Shown here piece after piece: positions 43,763 to 52,534 of a stretch of 64,000 bases of DNA. Position numbers and translations under genes: made by a program. The notes under the pieces were generated by a model that did no database searches, was not told the DNA's origin, and saw only the letters and a list, made by a program, of their open reading frames with translations. Position 1 is the first letter of the stretch. Each line of letters starts with the position of its first letter. Source of the stretch: Gammaproteobacteria bacterium UBA7449 (GTDB lineage: Bacteria > Pseudomonadota > Gammaproteobacteria > Pseudomonadales > Pseudohongiellaceae); NCBI GenBank assembly GCA_002477465.1, contig DLPV01000042.1, forward strand, positions 76,619-140,618, given 5' to 3'.

Positions 43763-43805
43763 ACTAAAGATTAGCCCGAACAGTGAGTTGGGCGCAGGGC
43801 TCCGC

Positions 43806-45887
43806 TTACAGGAAGTCCCACTGCACAGCAAGGAACGCACGGGCTTCTTGACCTGGGAAGTATCGATCACCGGTGAAGGTTGTCCAATCGGCGCGCTCAG
43901 CATACAACTCGTTGGTTAGATTGAGCACATTCAGGGAGACCGTCACGTCTTCGGAGAAACGATATTGTCCACGCAGGTTGAGAAGGTCGTGGCCTTCATA
44001 TTCTGCGGTGTTTTCCGGGTTGGTGTAGTACTCGCCCATATTGGCCCATTCCAGTTCCAGCGTTGTGCTGGCAAGGGGCTGCCAGATTAAACGTAAGTTT
44101 CCAAACAGGTTGGGAGAGGTGTCGATATCATTACCCTTAATATCAACGCCGCCAGAGATGATTGAGTTCTCGTAAGTGTGCTTGGCAAAGTTAGCCACGC
44201 CGCGTATCGACAAGGTGTCGGTAAGCGAATGACCGTAGCTCACTTCCAGACCCTGGTGCTGGGTGTTGCTGCCATTCAGGTTTTCGCGCGAGCTGTTGGT
44301 GATGATGCCGTTATCCTTGTTCATGCGATACAGGCTAACTGAGTAATCCCAGTTCAGACCTGCCCCGTTGACAGCGATTTCATAGCTATCCAACTCCACC
44401 GATTCCAGATCCGCTACCGTTTGGGCGTTCTGCAGTCGGTACAACTCAGTCGCCTGGGGTGCGCGAAAGCCGCGCTGCACCCGTAGCTGCAGGTTCGCAT
44501 AGTCGCTTAGGGTGTAGCTTAGTCCCAGCTTTGGAGAGAGGTTAGTGAAGCTGTCGGCACGATCAGATGGACGGTTGTAGCGGCAACCGAAACGACAGGG
44601 GACGCCAAACTCATTGGTGCGGCCGTCTATCATCAGGTTGTCATATTCGTAGTCCACGTCTTCCAGTCGCAGTCCCAGAGAGAGTTCCCAGCCGCTAGCG
44701 AAAGACTGCTCATAATTAACGAACGCTGCGAGCTGACGCGCTTCCACTTCGAAATCGTAATGCCGTCCCTGGGGGATGGAATTGCGGAGGAAGAAAGAGC
44801 CTTGAGTAGGGTTAGGCTGGTACTGCAGCAGTTGCGCGCTGGTGTCCTCTAAGTCCATACCAATGGCAAGCACCGCGCCGTTATCCAGGGTTCGATACCC
44901 GGCGCCCTGAAAACCCAGGGTGGTGTGCTGAAAATCTTCAACGGGTTGGCCCGGCAGGAAGTGCTGAATGAAATTCATGTTCACTTCACGCCAGTATGGA
45001 GTAAAGACAAACTCCCAGTTTTCGTTCTGGTGAGAGATGGTAGTCCAGACCCGGTGGTTCTTGCTGTCGCGATAGGCTCCAGGATTTGGATTGCGTTTGC
45101 GGAGATCTCCGTCCTTGTAGACATCAGTACCAACGATGTAACCGGCGGTTTCCTGATTTAGATTGATCAAAGTGAATCCGCCGTCAATCTCAGTACCGCC
45201 TCCTGCATCGTAGTTGTATAGCCAGGACAGCTTTTGCTGGTCGAATCCTGATTCTTCCTGATAGCCTTTTTCGTTAACGCCATTAACCAGGAATAGTTGT
45301 TTGAAGTTCCCATTTTCGCTGCCTAGCCTGGCGTTGCCACGATAGGTGCCGCGCGGTCCTTTTTCCAGGCGCAGGGATTTAGCTTCGCCTGGTTCTGGAA
45401 GTACAACATTAATCAGTCCGTGCACGGCATTCGATCCCCAAAATGCGCTGCCCGGTCCGCGCACCACTTCGATGCGGTCTGCGCTCTCGGAGTGGGTGTC
45501 GAACATTTCGTTGACGTTACAAAATCCGTGTGAGCGAACAGGTATTCCATTTTCTGCAACCAGGAAGGCGCCACATGCACCTGCTCCCGTAAAGACTGGG
45601 GAGCGGATCGCAGCCAGGCTTTCCTGGCCATTGTTGCGATGAATGTTTACACCCGGCAGGCGGTTCAATGCCTGTTGGTAATGCATCTGCGCAACGCGGC
45701 TGAGTTCTTCAGCGCCAATGACCGAAACTGCAGCGTTTAGATCCGCCAGTCCTTCGGATCGACGAGATCGGGATATCACCTCAATCTCTTCGATTGCTTC
45801 AATGCCTGCGGTCGATTGTGCCAGCACAGGCATCGCGCCCAAGGTAGTCACTGCTGCAATGCTGGATGCTACTATCTTACGAATCAT
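43806..45887 (-). CDS. TonB-dependent outer-membrane receptor
   Basis: This 693-residue receptor has a signal peptide (to about PVLAQ), a TonB-box-like EEIEVISRSRR, and a plug domain with LNRLPGVNIHRNNGQE and RIEVVRGPGSAFWGSNAVHGLINVVL. A 22-strand barrel follows with repeated aromatic strand ends, finishing in the outer-membrane C-terminus LAVQWDFL. It imports a scarce substrate across the outer membrane with TonB energy. Two plug/barrel cysteine pairs (GACGAFL.. and CRFGCRY) are present. No neighbouring gene identifies the ligand, and I see no cobalamin riboswitch upstream. GGAGAG precedes the ATG. Confidence 0.94.
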   Translation of the reverse strand: MIRKIVASSIAAVTTLGAMPVLAQSTAGIEAIEEIEVISRSRRSEGLADLNAAVSVIGAEELSRVAQMHYQQALNRLPGVNIHRNNGQESLAAIRSPVFTGAGACGAFLVAENGIPVRSHGFCNVNEMFDTHSESADRIEVVRGPGSAFWGSNAVHGLINVVLPEPGEAKSLRLEKGPRGTYRGNARLGSENGNFKQLFLVNGVNEKGYQEESGFDQQKLSWLYNYDAGGGTEIDGGFTLINLNQETAGYIVGTDVYKDGDLRKRNPNPGAYRDSKNHRVWTTISHQNENWEFVFTPYWREVNMNFIQHFLPGQPVEDFQHTTLGFQGAGYRTLDNGAVLAIGMDLEDTSAQLLQYQPNPTQGSFFLRNSIPQGRHYDFEVEARQLAAFVNYEQSFASGWELSLGLRLEDVDYEYDNLMIDGRTNEFGVPCRFGCRYNRPSDRADSFTNLSPKLGLSYTLSDYANLQLRVQRGFRAPQATELYRLQNAQTVADLESVELDSYEIAVNGAGLNWDYSVSLYRMNKDNGIITNSSRENLNGSNTQHQGLEVSYGHSLTDTLSIRGVANFAKHTYENSIISGGVDIKGNDIDTSPNLFGNLRLIWQPLASTTLELEWANMGEYYTNPENTAEYEGHDLLNLRGQYRFSEDVTVSLNVLNLTNELYAERADWTTFTGDRYFPGQEARAFLAVQWDFL

Positions 45888-46224
45888 GTTTACTTCTCTC
45901 CGTCTATGCGGACTGTAGTCACGATTATTGATTTTTTGCCTCGTAAAGTGGCCGGGAGGTGCTTTCTTGCAGTCCTGTTAGTTTTGGCTCCTTACAGACA
46001 TATCTTTATGTCGTGGGAGCCACAGGTTTTAGAATTCTCGCTCGATCAGGATCGACGAGATTCATCAAGCCGTGGCGGTCGGCGTTGGTAAGGGATGATA
46101 GCATGAAAGTCACGCTGTTTCCCTCCGCCAGGGTGTTTTGCACGACCTGGAGAGACCGCGTAAACTAGGATCAAAAGCCGTTGGTTGGCGTTTATGACAC
46201 TTTGTTGCGAATTTTGGGGCCCGC
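45888..46224. other. Intergenic region upstream of the TonB receptor
   Basis: This 337-base region lies between the divergent receptor gene and the decayed monooxygenase gene. I searched by eye for a cobalamin riboswitch box and a Fur-like palindrome and found neither. A short CGATC/GATCG inverted repeat occurs near 46040. No gene is recognised. Confidence 0.35.
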
Positions 46225-47239
46225 TTGGCTAATGCCGGGACCGCGCAAGAGAGTAGGATTTGGGGGCAAGCGATTAAAACTCGAATAACAGAGATGCTGG
46301 GCATCGCTCATCCCGTGGTGCAAGGCGGCATGCAGTGGGTCGGCGTGGCTGAGCTGGCCTCGGCAGTTTCAAATGCTGGCGGTCTCGGCATTCTGACCGG
46401 TCTTACCCAGCCTACGCCAGATGCACTGTCGCGACAAGACAGACAAACCTTTTGCTGTCAATCTGACAATTTTGCATACGATCAAGCCAGTGCCCTATGA
46501 AGACTATGCCCAGGCTATCGTCGATTCAGGCGTAAAAATTGTGGAAACAGCCGGCCGCAACCCGGAGCCCTTTCTGCCGCTGTTTAAATCTGCCGGCATC
46601 AAGGTGATTCACAAATGCACCTCGATTCGTCATTCCCTGAAATCCGAGAGCATTGGTTGTGATGCGGTGAGCGTCGACGGGTTTGAGTGTGCGGGGCACC
46701 CGGGTGAAGATGATGTTACCAATCTGATCTTGCTACCACTCGCGGCGCGACGACTAAAAATCCCTTTTGTCGCCTCCGGTGGTCTCGGTGATGACAGGGG
46801 TCTTGCTGCGGCACTAGCCCTCGGCGCCGACGGGATCAATATGGGTACGCGCTTCATGGTCACAGAAGAAGCGCCTATCCATACTAAAGTGAAGCAGGCT
46901 ATGGTAGATGCAAGCGAACTTGATACCGCGCTGATTTACCGTACCTTGAGCAATACCGCGCGAGTATTCTAGAACAGTATTGCAGAGCATGTGTTGGAAA
47001 TAGAATCCCGGCCCGGTGCGACCAGGTTTGAGGATATCCAACCCTTGGTGCAGGGTGCCAAGGGCAAGGAACTTTTTGCAGAGGGAGACCTGGAACGAGG
47101 TATCTGGTCTGCAGGTATGGTAGTTGGTTTGGTCGATGATATTCCAAGCTGCGAAGAGTTGATTCAACGAATCGTAGCGGATGCTGAAGAGATTATTAGC
47201 GATCGGCTGGCTAAGGTATTGCAGGCCTTATTGGCATAA
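46225..47239 (+). pseudogene. Nitronate monooxygenase (2-nitropropane dioxygenase family), frameshifted and amber-interrupted
   Basis: Three pieces together make one FMN-dependent nitronate monooxygenase. The first frame carries TRITEMLGIAHPVVQGGMQWVG to LTQPTPDAL. After about 46430 the protein continues in another frame with TDKPFAVNLTILHTIKPVPY, IHKCTSIRH, SVDGFECAGHPGEDD and FVASGGLGDDRG. It reaches TARVF and TAG at 46970-46972, then NSIAEHVLEIESRPG to a normal end at 47239. A few residues normally found after TPDAL are missing, so a small deletion caused the frameshift. No proper ATG precedes the conserved start. Two independent lesions make true loss of function likely, unless the sequence itself is erroneous here. 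Confidence 0.82.
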
Positions 47240-47257
47240 CTGAATAGGGATTGATTG

Positions 47258-48094
47258 ATGCAAGTTAAAAATAAAGTAGTGGTGGTAACAGGCGCTGCAA
47301 GCGGTATTGGTCGCGCGCTGTGTGAGCGATTCGCAAAGGAAGGAGCCAGGTCTGTGGTTGCGTCCGATGTCGATACAGTGGGGATAGCGGAAACGATCGC
47401 GCGCATGGGAGATGACACTGACGCTGTTGGTATTCCCTGTGATGTCGGTGATGAAAAATCCGTCAATAGACTGGTCCAGGAAACGCTCAAGCGCTTTGAT
47501 CAAATCGACCTGTTCTGTGCCAATGCTGGCATATTCACTGCGGGTGGCGAGGAGGTTTCCATCGAGGCTTGGCAAAAAATATGGGATGTAAATGTTATGT
47601 CCCATGTTTTTGCAGCTCGCGCCGTACTGCCCGGTATGCTGGAAAGAGGAGAGGGCTATCTGCTGAACACTTCATCCGCTGCTGGTCTGTTGAGTCAAGT
47701 TGGTTCGGCGCCCTACTCTGTCACCAAACACGCAGCAATCGGATTTGCCGAGTGGCTCTCTATCACTTATGGCAAGCGTGGCATCAAGGTTTCCGCCTTG
47801 TGTCCACAGGCCGTGCGGACTGCCATGACCGCTGGCTCTGAGGGCGGCGGCGTTGCGGGACTGGACGGTATGCTGGAGCCAGAACAACTTGCCGACACTG
47901 TGATTGAAACCCTGGCAGAGGAGAGCTTTCTGGTATTGCCGCATCCGGAGGTGCTAACTTACATGCGACGCAAAACTGAAGATTATGATCGCTGGCTTGG
48001 CGGCATGCGTCGGCTCCAGGAGCGTTTCGAAGATGCCTATAAAGCGCGCGCTGAGGCAGATGCAGCGAACGATGAGAAAAACCAGTCGGAATAG
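47258..48094 (+). CDS. SDR-family oxidoreductase
   Basis: This 278-residue short-chain dehydrogenase has the NAD(P) motif TGAASGIGRAL, the CANAGIF motif, the serine in LLNTSSAAGLLSQVG and the active-site YSVTKHA. It is of the classical type, with a C-terminal extension rich in R, D and E. AATAGGGA lies about eight bases before the ATG at 47258. It follows the broken monooxygenase by 18 bases and may once have shared its operon. The substrate is unknown. Confidence 0.9.
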   Translation: MQVKNKVVVVTGAASGIGRALCERFAKEGARSVVASDVDTVGIAETIARMGDDTDAVGIPCDVGDEKSVNRLVQETLKRFDQIDLFCANAGIFTAGGEEVSIEAWQKIWDVNVMSHVFAARAVLPGMLERGEGYLLNTSSAAGLLSQVGSAPYSVTKHAAIGFAEWLSITYGKRGIKVSALCPQAVRTAMTAGSEGGGVAGLDGMLEPEQLADTVIETLAEESFLVLPHPEVLTYMRRKTEDYDRWLGGMRRLQERFEDAYKARAEADAANDEKNQSE

Positions 48095-48168
48095 AGGCTG
48101 GCAGGTTGGCAGGCAAAGGTTGGTTCCATCGCAACTCTCGGTTGTATTCAGCTTGGCGGAATTCAGGA

Positions 48169-48891
48169 ATGCAGTTAAATAGCACGATGTCGCACGCAGC
48201 GGCAGTTCTCAAGGTTTTACGAATCGGCATACTTTGTTATTTGTCAGGTTTCTGCATGGGGCAAGCAGCAGCGCAGGAGAGAATTGAGCTAGGCGATGGC
48301 AGTCATCTCAATGTGTTTATTGTGAAGCCATCGGAAACCACAACCGAGCCTGGCCAATTGTTGATATTAATGGGTGGTGGCCCCGGCAATGTGTCTATTT
48401 CCCGCGATACGTCTGTGTGGTTGGGCAGTGAGTTCGCGCAGCGTGGCTGGTGGGTCGCGGTGCCCGTCTCACCGAATAATCGCGCTTTCCGAGGTTTTGA
48501 AAATAATCAGAAAATTGCTTTGCTGATTGAGGCCCTGCAGCAGCGCGCTGACGTGGCGGCAGGTAAAACCCTGCTGGCCGGAATCTCAAATGGTGGTATT
48601 TCGGCATTGGAAATTGCGCGACGTAATCCGGAGAACTACCTTGGGGTGGCAGCGGTTCCCGCAATTTCTTCATCTGCCTTCGACAACAAGCCATTAGCAG
48701 GATTTCCGATCTACTTGCGAATTGGTGGAGAAGATCAACTGGGCTGGGCGGATCGCTTTGATGAAACTGTGGCAGCATTCACCGACGCTGGTGTAGATCT
48801 GGATGCTGCAATTCTGGATAGTGCGCCCCATATGTTTCGAATGAACTGGGAGTCACTGGACGCCTGGCTGCAAAAAGTAACTACGCAGTAA
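48169..48891 (+). CDS. Exported alpha/beta hydrolase-like protein
   Basis: This protein of about 240 residues has a hydrophobic N-terminal segment (VLRIGILCYLSGFCMGQAAAQ) that looks like a signal peptide. The nucleophile motif is LLAGISNGGISALEIA (G-x-S-x-G-G) and a late histidine lies in SAPHMFRMNW. The fold is that of small periplasmic esterases or peptidase-like hydrolases. The start at 48169 gives GCGGAA at suitable spacing; 48187 is an alternative. The substrate is unknown. It probably follows the SDR gene in the same transcript. Confidence 0.72.
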   Translation: MQLNSTMSHAAAVLKVLRIGILCYLSGFCMGQAAAQERIELGDGSHLNVFIVKPSETTTEPGQLLILMGGGPGNVSISRDTSVWLGSEFAQRGWWVAVPVSPNNRAFRGFENNQKIALLIEALQQRADVAAGKTLLAGISNGGISALEIARRNPENYLGVAAVPAISSSAFDNKPLAGFPIYLRIGGEDQLGWADRFDETVAAFTDAGVDLDAAILDSAPHMFRMNWESLDAWLQKVTTQ

Positions 48892-48934
48892 ATACTTGCT
48901 GCAGTTAACCGAAATTTCTAAAGTGGAGTAAATA

Positions 48935-49429
48935 ATGAAAAAACTCAAACTGAGCGCAATTGCCTCATTTATCCTTGCCATGATCCTGCATACTTCGGTA
49001 TTCGCAGGGCCTCCCGCGACTATTGATCAACTTGACTGGATGACTGGTAACTGGGCTGGACAACTAGGGCCCAATCAACTGGAAGAGAATTGGATTGCCA
49101 GTGAAGGTGGTTCTATCGCCGCCATGGTGCGGATGACCGGCAGTGGCGCCACCAGTATGTTTGAGATGATCACCATCGAAGAAGTTGATGGTTCATTAAT
49201 GCTCAACATCCAGCAGTGGGATCCTGGCTTTCAGTCCCGTACTGAAGGTCCCCAGACCATGGAGCTTGAAGAAATTACTGCAAACAGCGTGAAATTCCGA
49301 GCGGTTACTGAAGGTGGAATGTCTACGCTTGGATACAGCCATCCTGATGCTGAGACTTTTATTATTCATGTGGGTCGTCCAGATGGAGGCGTGCTTGATA
49401 TCTCCTTGAAAGCGCGCAGTATCTGGTAA
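48935..49429 (+). CDS. Exported DUF6265-type protein
   Basis: This 164-residue protein has a clear signal peptide (MKKLKLSAIASFILAMILHTSVFAG). The mature part starts IDQLDWMTGNWAGQLGPNQLEENWIASEGGSIAAM, the mark of the DUF6265 beta-barrel-like family of exported proteins. The family has no assigned function. GTGGAGTAAATA lies upstream of the ATG. A terminator follows at 49451. Confidence 0.82.
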   Translation: MKKLKLSAIASFILAMILHTSVFAGPPATIDQLDWMTGNWAGQLGPNQLEENWIASEGGSIAAMVRMTGSGATSMFEMITIEEVDGSLMLNIQQWDPGFQSRTEGPQTMELEEITANSVKFRAVTEGGMSTLGYSHPDAETFIIHVGRPDGGVLDISLKARSIW

Positions 49430-49450
49430 ATAGATTTATTATTGGGTTTT

Positions 49451-49477
49451 AAAAAAGAGGCCATGAGCCCCTTTTTT
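49451..49477 (+). terminator. Rho-independent terminator after the DUF6265 gene
   Basis: An 11-position stem with one A-C mismatch (AAAAAAGAGGC paired with GCCCCTTTTTT) and a 5-base loop begins 22 bases after the stop at 49429 and ends in a run of T. Confidence 0.8.
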
Positions 49478-49675
49478 ATTGCTTAGAAAAAACGCAAGCG
49501 GGCTGGATGCTTGGCGCTGCTCTGGCGGTATGTACGCTAGGTGGGCCATGAATTCTCTGAATTCTACCTGTGAGTGCTTGGTGCGCACTCATAGCGGCAG
49601 ATACAGGTGTCACCCGTTTTCGGAGGTAAGTCTTTGTCGCAGCGCTCGCTTTGGGGTTTGGTTTGAGCCCGGTGT

Positions 49676-50074
49676 TCAGGCGTTGTTGAGCAGTTCAACC
49701 CAATTCCCATCAGGATCGGCGACAATGGCGATCGTGACCCCGTTGCGAATAGTCTTGCTCGGCACTACGATTTTCACGCCTGCGGCCTCGAGTTTATCCA
49801 TTGCTCCCGGTAGGTCCATCACATGAATCGTCCAGTAACGGTAACCAGTGGCGCCACGGATGCCGCCAGGCGCAGCATTGACCTCCGGCTTGGGATCGGT
49901 TTCGATAACTTTGATGATGCTGTCACCAGCCTTGAAGCGATGCATAACGCCACCACCGGGCATATCTATAACCGCCTCAACTTCTAATTCGAGCAGGTCG
50001 CCATAGAAGGCGAGCATGGGCTCCAGGTTGTTGGTAATGATTCCCAGGTCTATTGCTGATTTTTGTACTCTCAT
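49676..50074 (-). CDS. VOC-family (glyoxalase-like) protein
   Basis: This 132-residue protein has the paired beta-alpha-beta-beta-beta units of the vicinal oxygen chelate fold. It begins KSAIDLGIITNNLEPMLAFYGDLLELEV and ends IVADPDGNWVELLNNA, where the last glutamate is a usual metal ligand. An N-terminal histidine ligand is replaced by aspartate or missing (AIDLGI), so the metal site may be altered. The substrate is unknown. It lies downstream of the aldehyde dehydrogenase gene on the same strand, with a 163-base gap. Confidence 0.88.
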   Translation of the reverse strand: MRVQKSAIDLGIITNNLEPMLAFYGDLLELEVEAVIDMPGGGVMHRFKAGDSIIKVIETDPKPEVNAAPGGIRGATGYRYWTIHVMDLPGAMDKLEAAGVKIVVPSKTIRNGVTIAIVADPDGNWVELLNNA

Positions 50075-50237
50075 AATGAGTCTCTAATTATGGCCTCTCA
50101 ATTCAGCCTTGGATTCCAGCTTCTTGCTTTGGCCTTTCGATTCAATATTGGCGCGGAGGCCGGGATTGCTGCGCTTGCTTGGTAGCCCAGCAATCCCTGC
50201 ATCAGGTCGCTTCTCTAGCTGTTCTTAAAGTAGTTCT

Positions 50238-51662
50238 TCAAGCCGCTCCCATGATCGCTTTGGTCTCCAGGAATTCTTCAAATCCTTCGATGCCCCATTC
50301 ACGGCCATTTCCTGATTGCTTGTAACCACCGAATGGAGCGGTGAAATCGGGTCCAGCGCCGTTCAGATGCACATTTCCAGTACGCAATTGCAGGGCAACT
50401 GCCTGGGCGTGGGCGGGCTCTCCCGAGACATATCCAGACAAGCCGTAATCGGTATCGTTGGCGATCTTCACGGCATCAGCCTCGTCTTCGTAGCCAATAA
50501 TAGAGAGTACCGGGCCGAAAATTTCTTCGCGTGCGATTGTCATGTCGTTACTGACATTGGCAAAGACAGTAGGCTGCACGTAGTAACCCTTGTCCAGGCC
50601 GTCGGGGCGGCCGGGGCCGCCGGCGATCAACTCGGCGCCTTCTGCAATGCCTTTCTCTATCAACCCCTGAATCTTGTTGTACTGCAGCTCGCTGACCACG
50701 GGACCGAGCCTGGTGGTTTCCGATTGTGGATCTCCCACCGTGGCTTTCGCAGCAGCTACCTTTGCGACCTCAATTGCCTCAGCCATGCGTGCTTTGGGCA
50801 CCAGCATTCGTGTCGGCGCGTTACAGGATTGTCCGCTGTTACCGAAGCACCCGGCTACGCCACCCGCGACAGCTCTGCCAAAATCGGCGGCGTCATCGAG
50901 AATGATATTGGCAGATTTCCCTCCTAATTCCTGGGTCACACGCTTGATGCCGTCTGCTGCCGCCTTGGCGACTTCCCTGCCGGCGCGGGTCGAACCCGTG
51001 AAAGACACCAGGTCGATTTCAGGGTGGGCGGAGATCGCGGCTCCCACTGAGGGGCCGTCACCGTTGATCAAATTAAAAACACCGGCTGGTAACCCAGACT
51101 CAGCGATGATTTCAGCCAGGATGTAGGCGCTAACTGGCGCTATTTCACTGGGCTTCAGCACGATTGTGCAGCCCGCGGCGATGGCTGGTGCCACCTTGCA
51201 GGCAATCTGATTGAGTGGCCAGTTCCAGGGTGTGATGAAGCCGCAAACACCCGCGGGCTCCTTGATAATCCTGGTGGTGCCGCGGATTTCTTCAAACTCA
51301 AAGTCATCAAGGATCTTGAGTGCGGTCATGAAGTGACCCATGCCGCTGCCTACCTGCGCTGTTTTCGACAGCCCCATTGGCGCGCCCATTTCCGAGGAAA
51401 TGGCGATTGCCATCTCTTCGCCGCGGGCCTTGAGTCCGGCGATAATATTGCTCAGCACGGTCTTGCGCTCTTCGATGCTGGATTGGGACCAGGCGGGAAA
51501 TGCTGCGCGTGCTGCTGTGGCGGCCGCATCTACATCCTCTGAAGTGCCCATGGCGATGGTGGCAAAGGCTTCTTCAGTGGCGGGATTAATGACTTCGAGG
51601 ATAGGCCGGCTTGGCTCTATCCATTCGCCGTTGATGAAGAACTTGTTGTATGCCGTAGTCAT
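50238..51662 (-). CDS. Aldehyde dehydrogenase, NAD(P)-dependent
   Basis: This 474-residue enzyme oxidises an aldehyde to an acid. The catalytic cysteine is C280 in GNSGQSCNAPTR and the general base E245 lies in TQELGGKSANI. The cofactor region FITPWNWPL and FTGSTRAGRE are intact, as is the C-terminal PFGGYKQSGNGREWG. Asparagine directly after the cysteine is less usual but known in the family. The substrate is unknown. AGGAGCA lies upstream of the ATG. Possibly linked to the VOC gene downstream. Confidence 0.95.
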   Translation of the reverse strand: MTTAYNKFFINGEWIEPSRPILEVINPATEEAFATIAMGTSEDVDAAATAARAAFPAWSQSSIEERKTVLSNIIAGLKARGEEMAIAISSEMGAPMGLSKTAQVGSGMGHFMTALKILDDFEFEEIRGTTRIIKEPAGVCGFITPWNWPLNQIACKVAPAIAAGCTIVLKPSEIAPVSAYILAEIIAESGLPAGVFNLINGDGPSVGAAISAHPEIDLVSFTGSTRAGREVAKAAADGIKRVTQELGGKSANIILDDAADFGRAVAGGVAGCFGNSGQSCNAPTRMLVPKARMAEAIEVAKVAAAKATVGDPQSETTRLGPVVSELQYNKIQGLIEKGIAEGAELIAGGPGRPDGLDKGYYVQPTVFANVSNDMTIAREEIFGPVLSIIGYEDEADAVKIANDTDYGLSGYVSGEPAHAQAVALQLRTGNVHLNGAGPDFTAPFGGYKQSGNGREWGIEGFEEFLETKAIMGAA

Positions 51663-51754
51663 GTAGATGCTCCTGTTGCTGCAAGTTAGATTGGATTACA
51701 CTGCGGGGCCCAGAGTATAACCAGATTCACATTCGCCTAGAAGTAGGAGCTGCA

Positions 51755-52516
51755 TTGGGAATTCAACGCGCAGTTGGCAGCCGTTTGGCATCATTCCTTA
51801 GCAAGACGCTGCCCGGGTATCGCCGTCACGACGCTGTTTCGATTGAGGCTATAGCAGCCGTACTGCTGCCGGGTGACGTGGTGCTGGTTGAGGGTGGCAC
51901 CCGAATCAGTATCGCCATTAAATACCTGACCCAATCCTCGTGGTCTCATGCCTGCCTGTATGTGGGTGAATGTGGAGGCAGCGCCAGCCAGCCTAATTTG
52001 CTGGAAGCTGACCTGCAAAACGGTGTGCGTCTGGTTGCCCTTGAGCACTATTCGGAATTTAATCTGCGCATCTGCCGACCTGTCGCCCTCAATGAGCAGG
52101 ATCAAGGGAGATTAATCGCCTACGCGAAGTCCAAGCTGGGTCATCAATATGACTTGAAAAACGTGGTCGATCTGATGCGTTACCTGATTCAGAAGCCGGC
52201 TGTGCCGAATCGCTATCGTCGTGCCATGATCGGACTGGGCAGCGGCGAGCCAACCCGGGCTATTTGCTCTACACTGGTTGCTGAGGCTTTTCAGTCCATC
52301 GACTATCCGATCTTGCCTATTCGTGGCCAGGATACTGGAGTCGAAGGTGAGGTTCCGGTATTTTATAGGCGCCATTTCACACACTTTGCGCCCAGAGACT
52401 TTGATCTGTCTCCTTACTTTCAAGTAATCAAGCCAACCCTTGAGCATGGGTTCAACTACAAGCAGTTGAAGTGGGGTGATAATGCCGAGGCTGTTTCGGC
52501 GGACAATCCAGAATAG
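51755..52516 (+). CDS. Permuted papain-fold (YiiX/YaeF C92-like) amidase-like protein
   Basis: This protein of 253 residues matches the permuted NlpC/P60 group. The histidine motif comes first (LTQSSWSHACLYVG) and the cysteine near the C-terminal side (TRAICSTLVAEAFQ), with YAKSKLGHQYDLKNV between them. Members are thought to be amidases or thioesterases, several attached to the envelope. There is no signal peptide here. The start is TTG at 51755, supported by TAGGAG six bases upstream and no nearby ATG. The substrate is unknown. Convergent with the S41-like gene. Confidence 0.85.
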   Translation: MGIQRAVGSRLASFLSKTLPGYRRHDAVSIEAIAAVLLPGDVVLVEGGTRISIAIKYLTQSSWSHACLYVGECGGSASQPNLLEADLQNGVRLVALEHYSEFNLRICRPVALNEQDQGRLIAYAKSKLGHQYDLKNVVDLMRYLIQKPAVPNRYRRAMIGLGSGEPTRAICSTLVAEAFQSIDYPILPIRGQDTGVEGEVPVFYRRHFTHFAPRDFDLSPYFQVIKPTLEHGFNYKQLKWGDNAEAVSADNPE

Positions 52517-52534
52517 ATGGCCGCGCGCCTGCAG

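Noticed and set aside
45888..46224. Cobalamin riboswitch or Fur box upstream of the TonB receptor
   Set aside because: No B12-box or Fur-like palindrome was found on reading either strand.
50316..50927. Plus-strand open frame of 203 codons
   Set aside because: Antisense to the aldehyde dehydrogenase gene, whose catalytic residues are complete.
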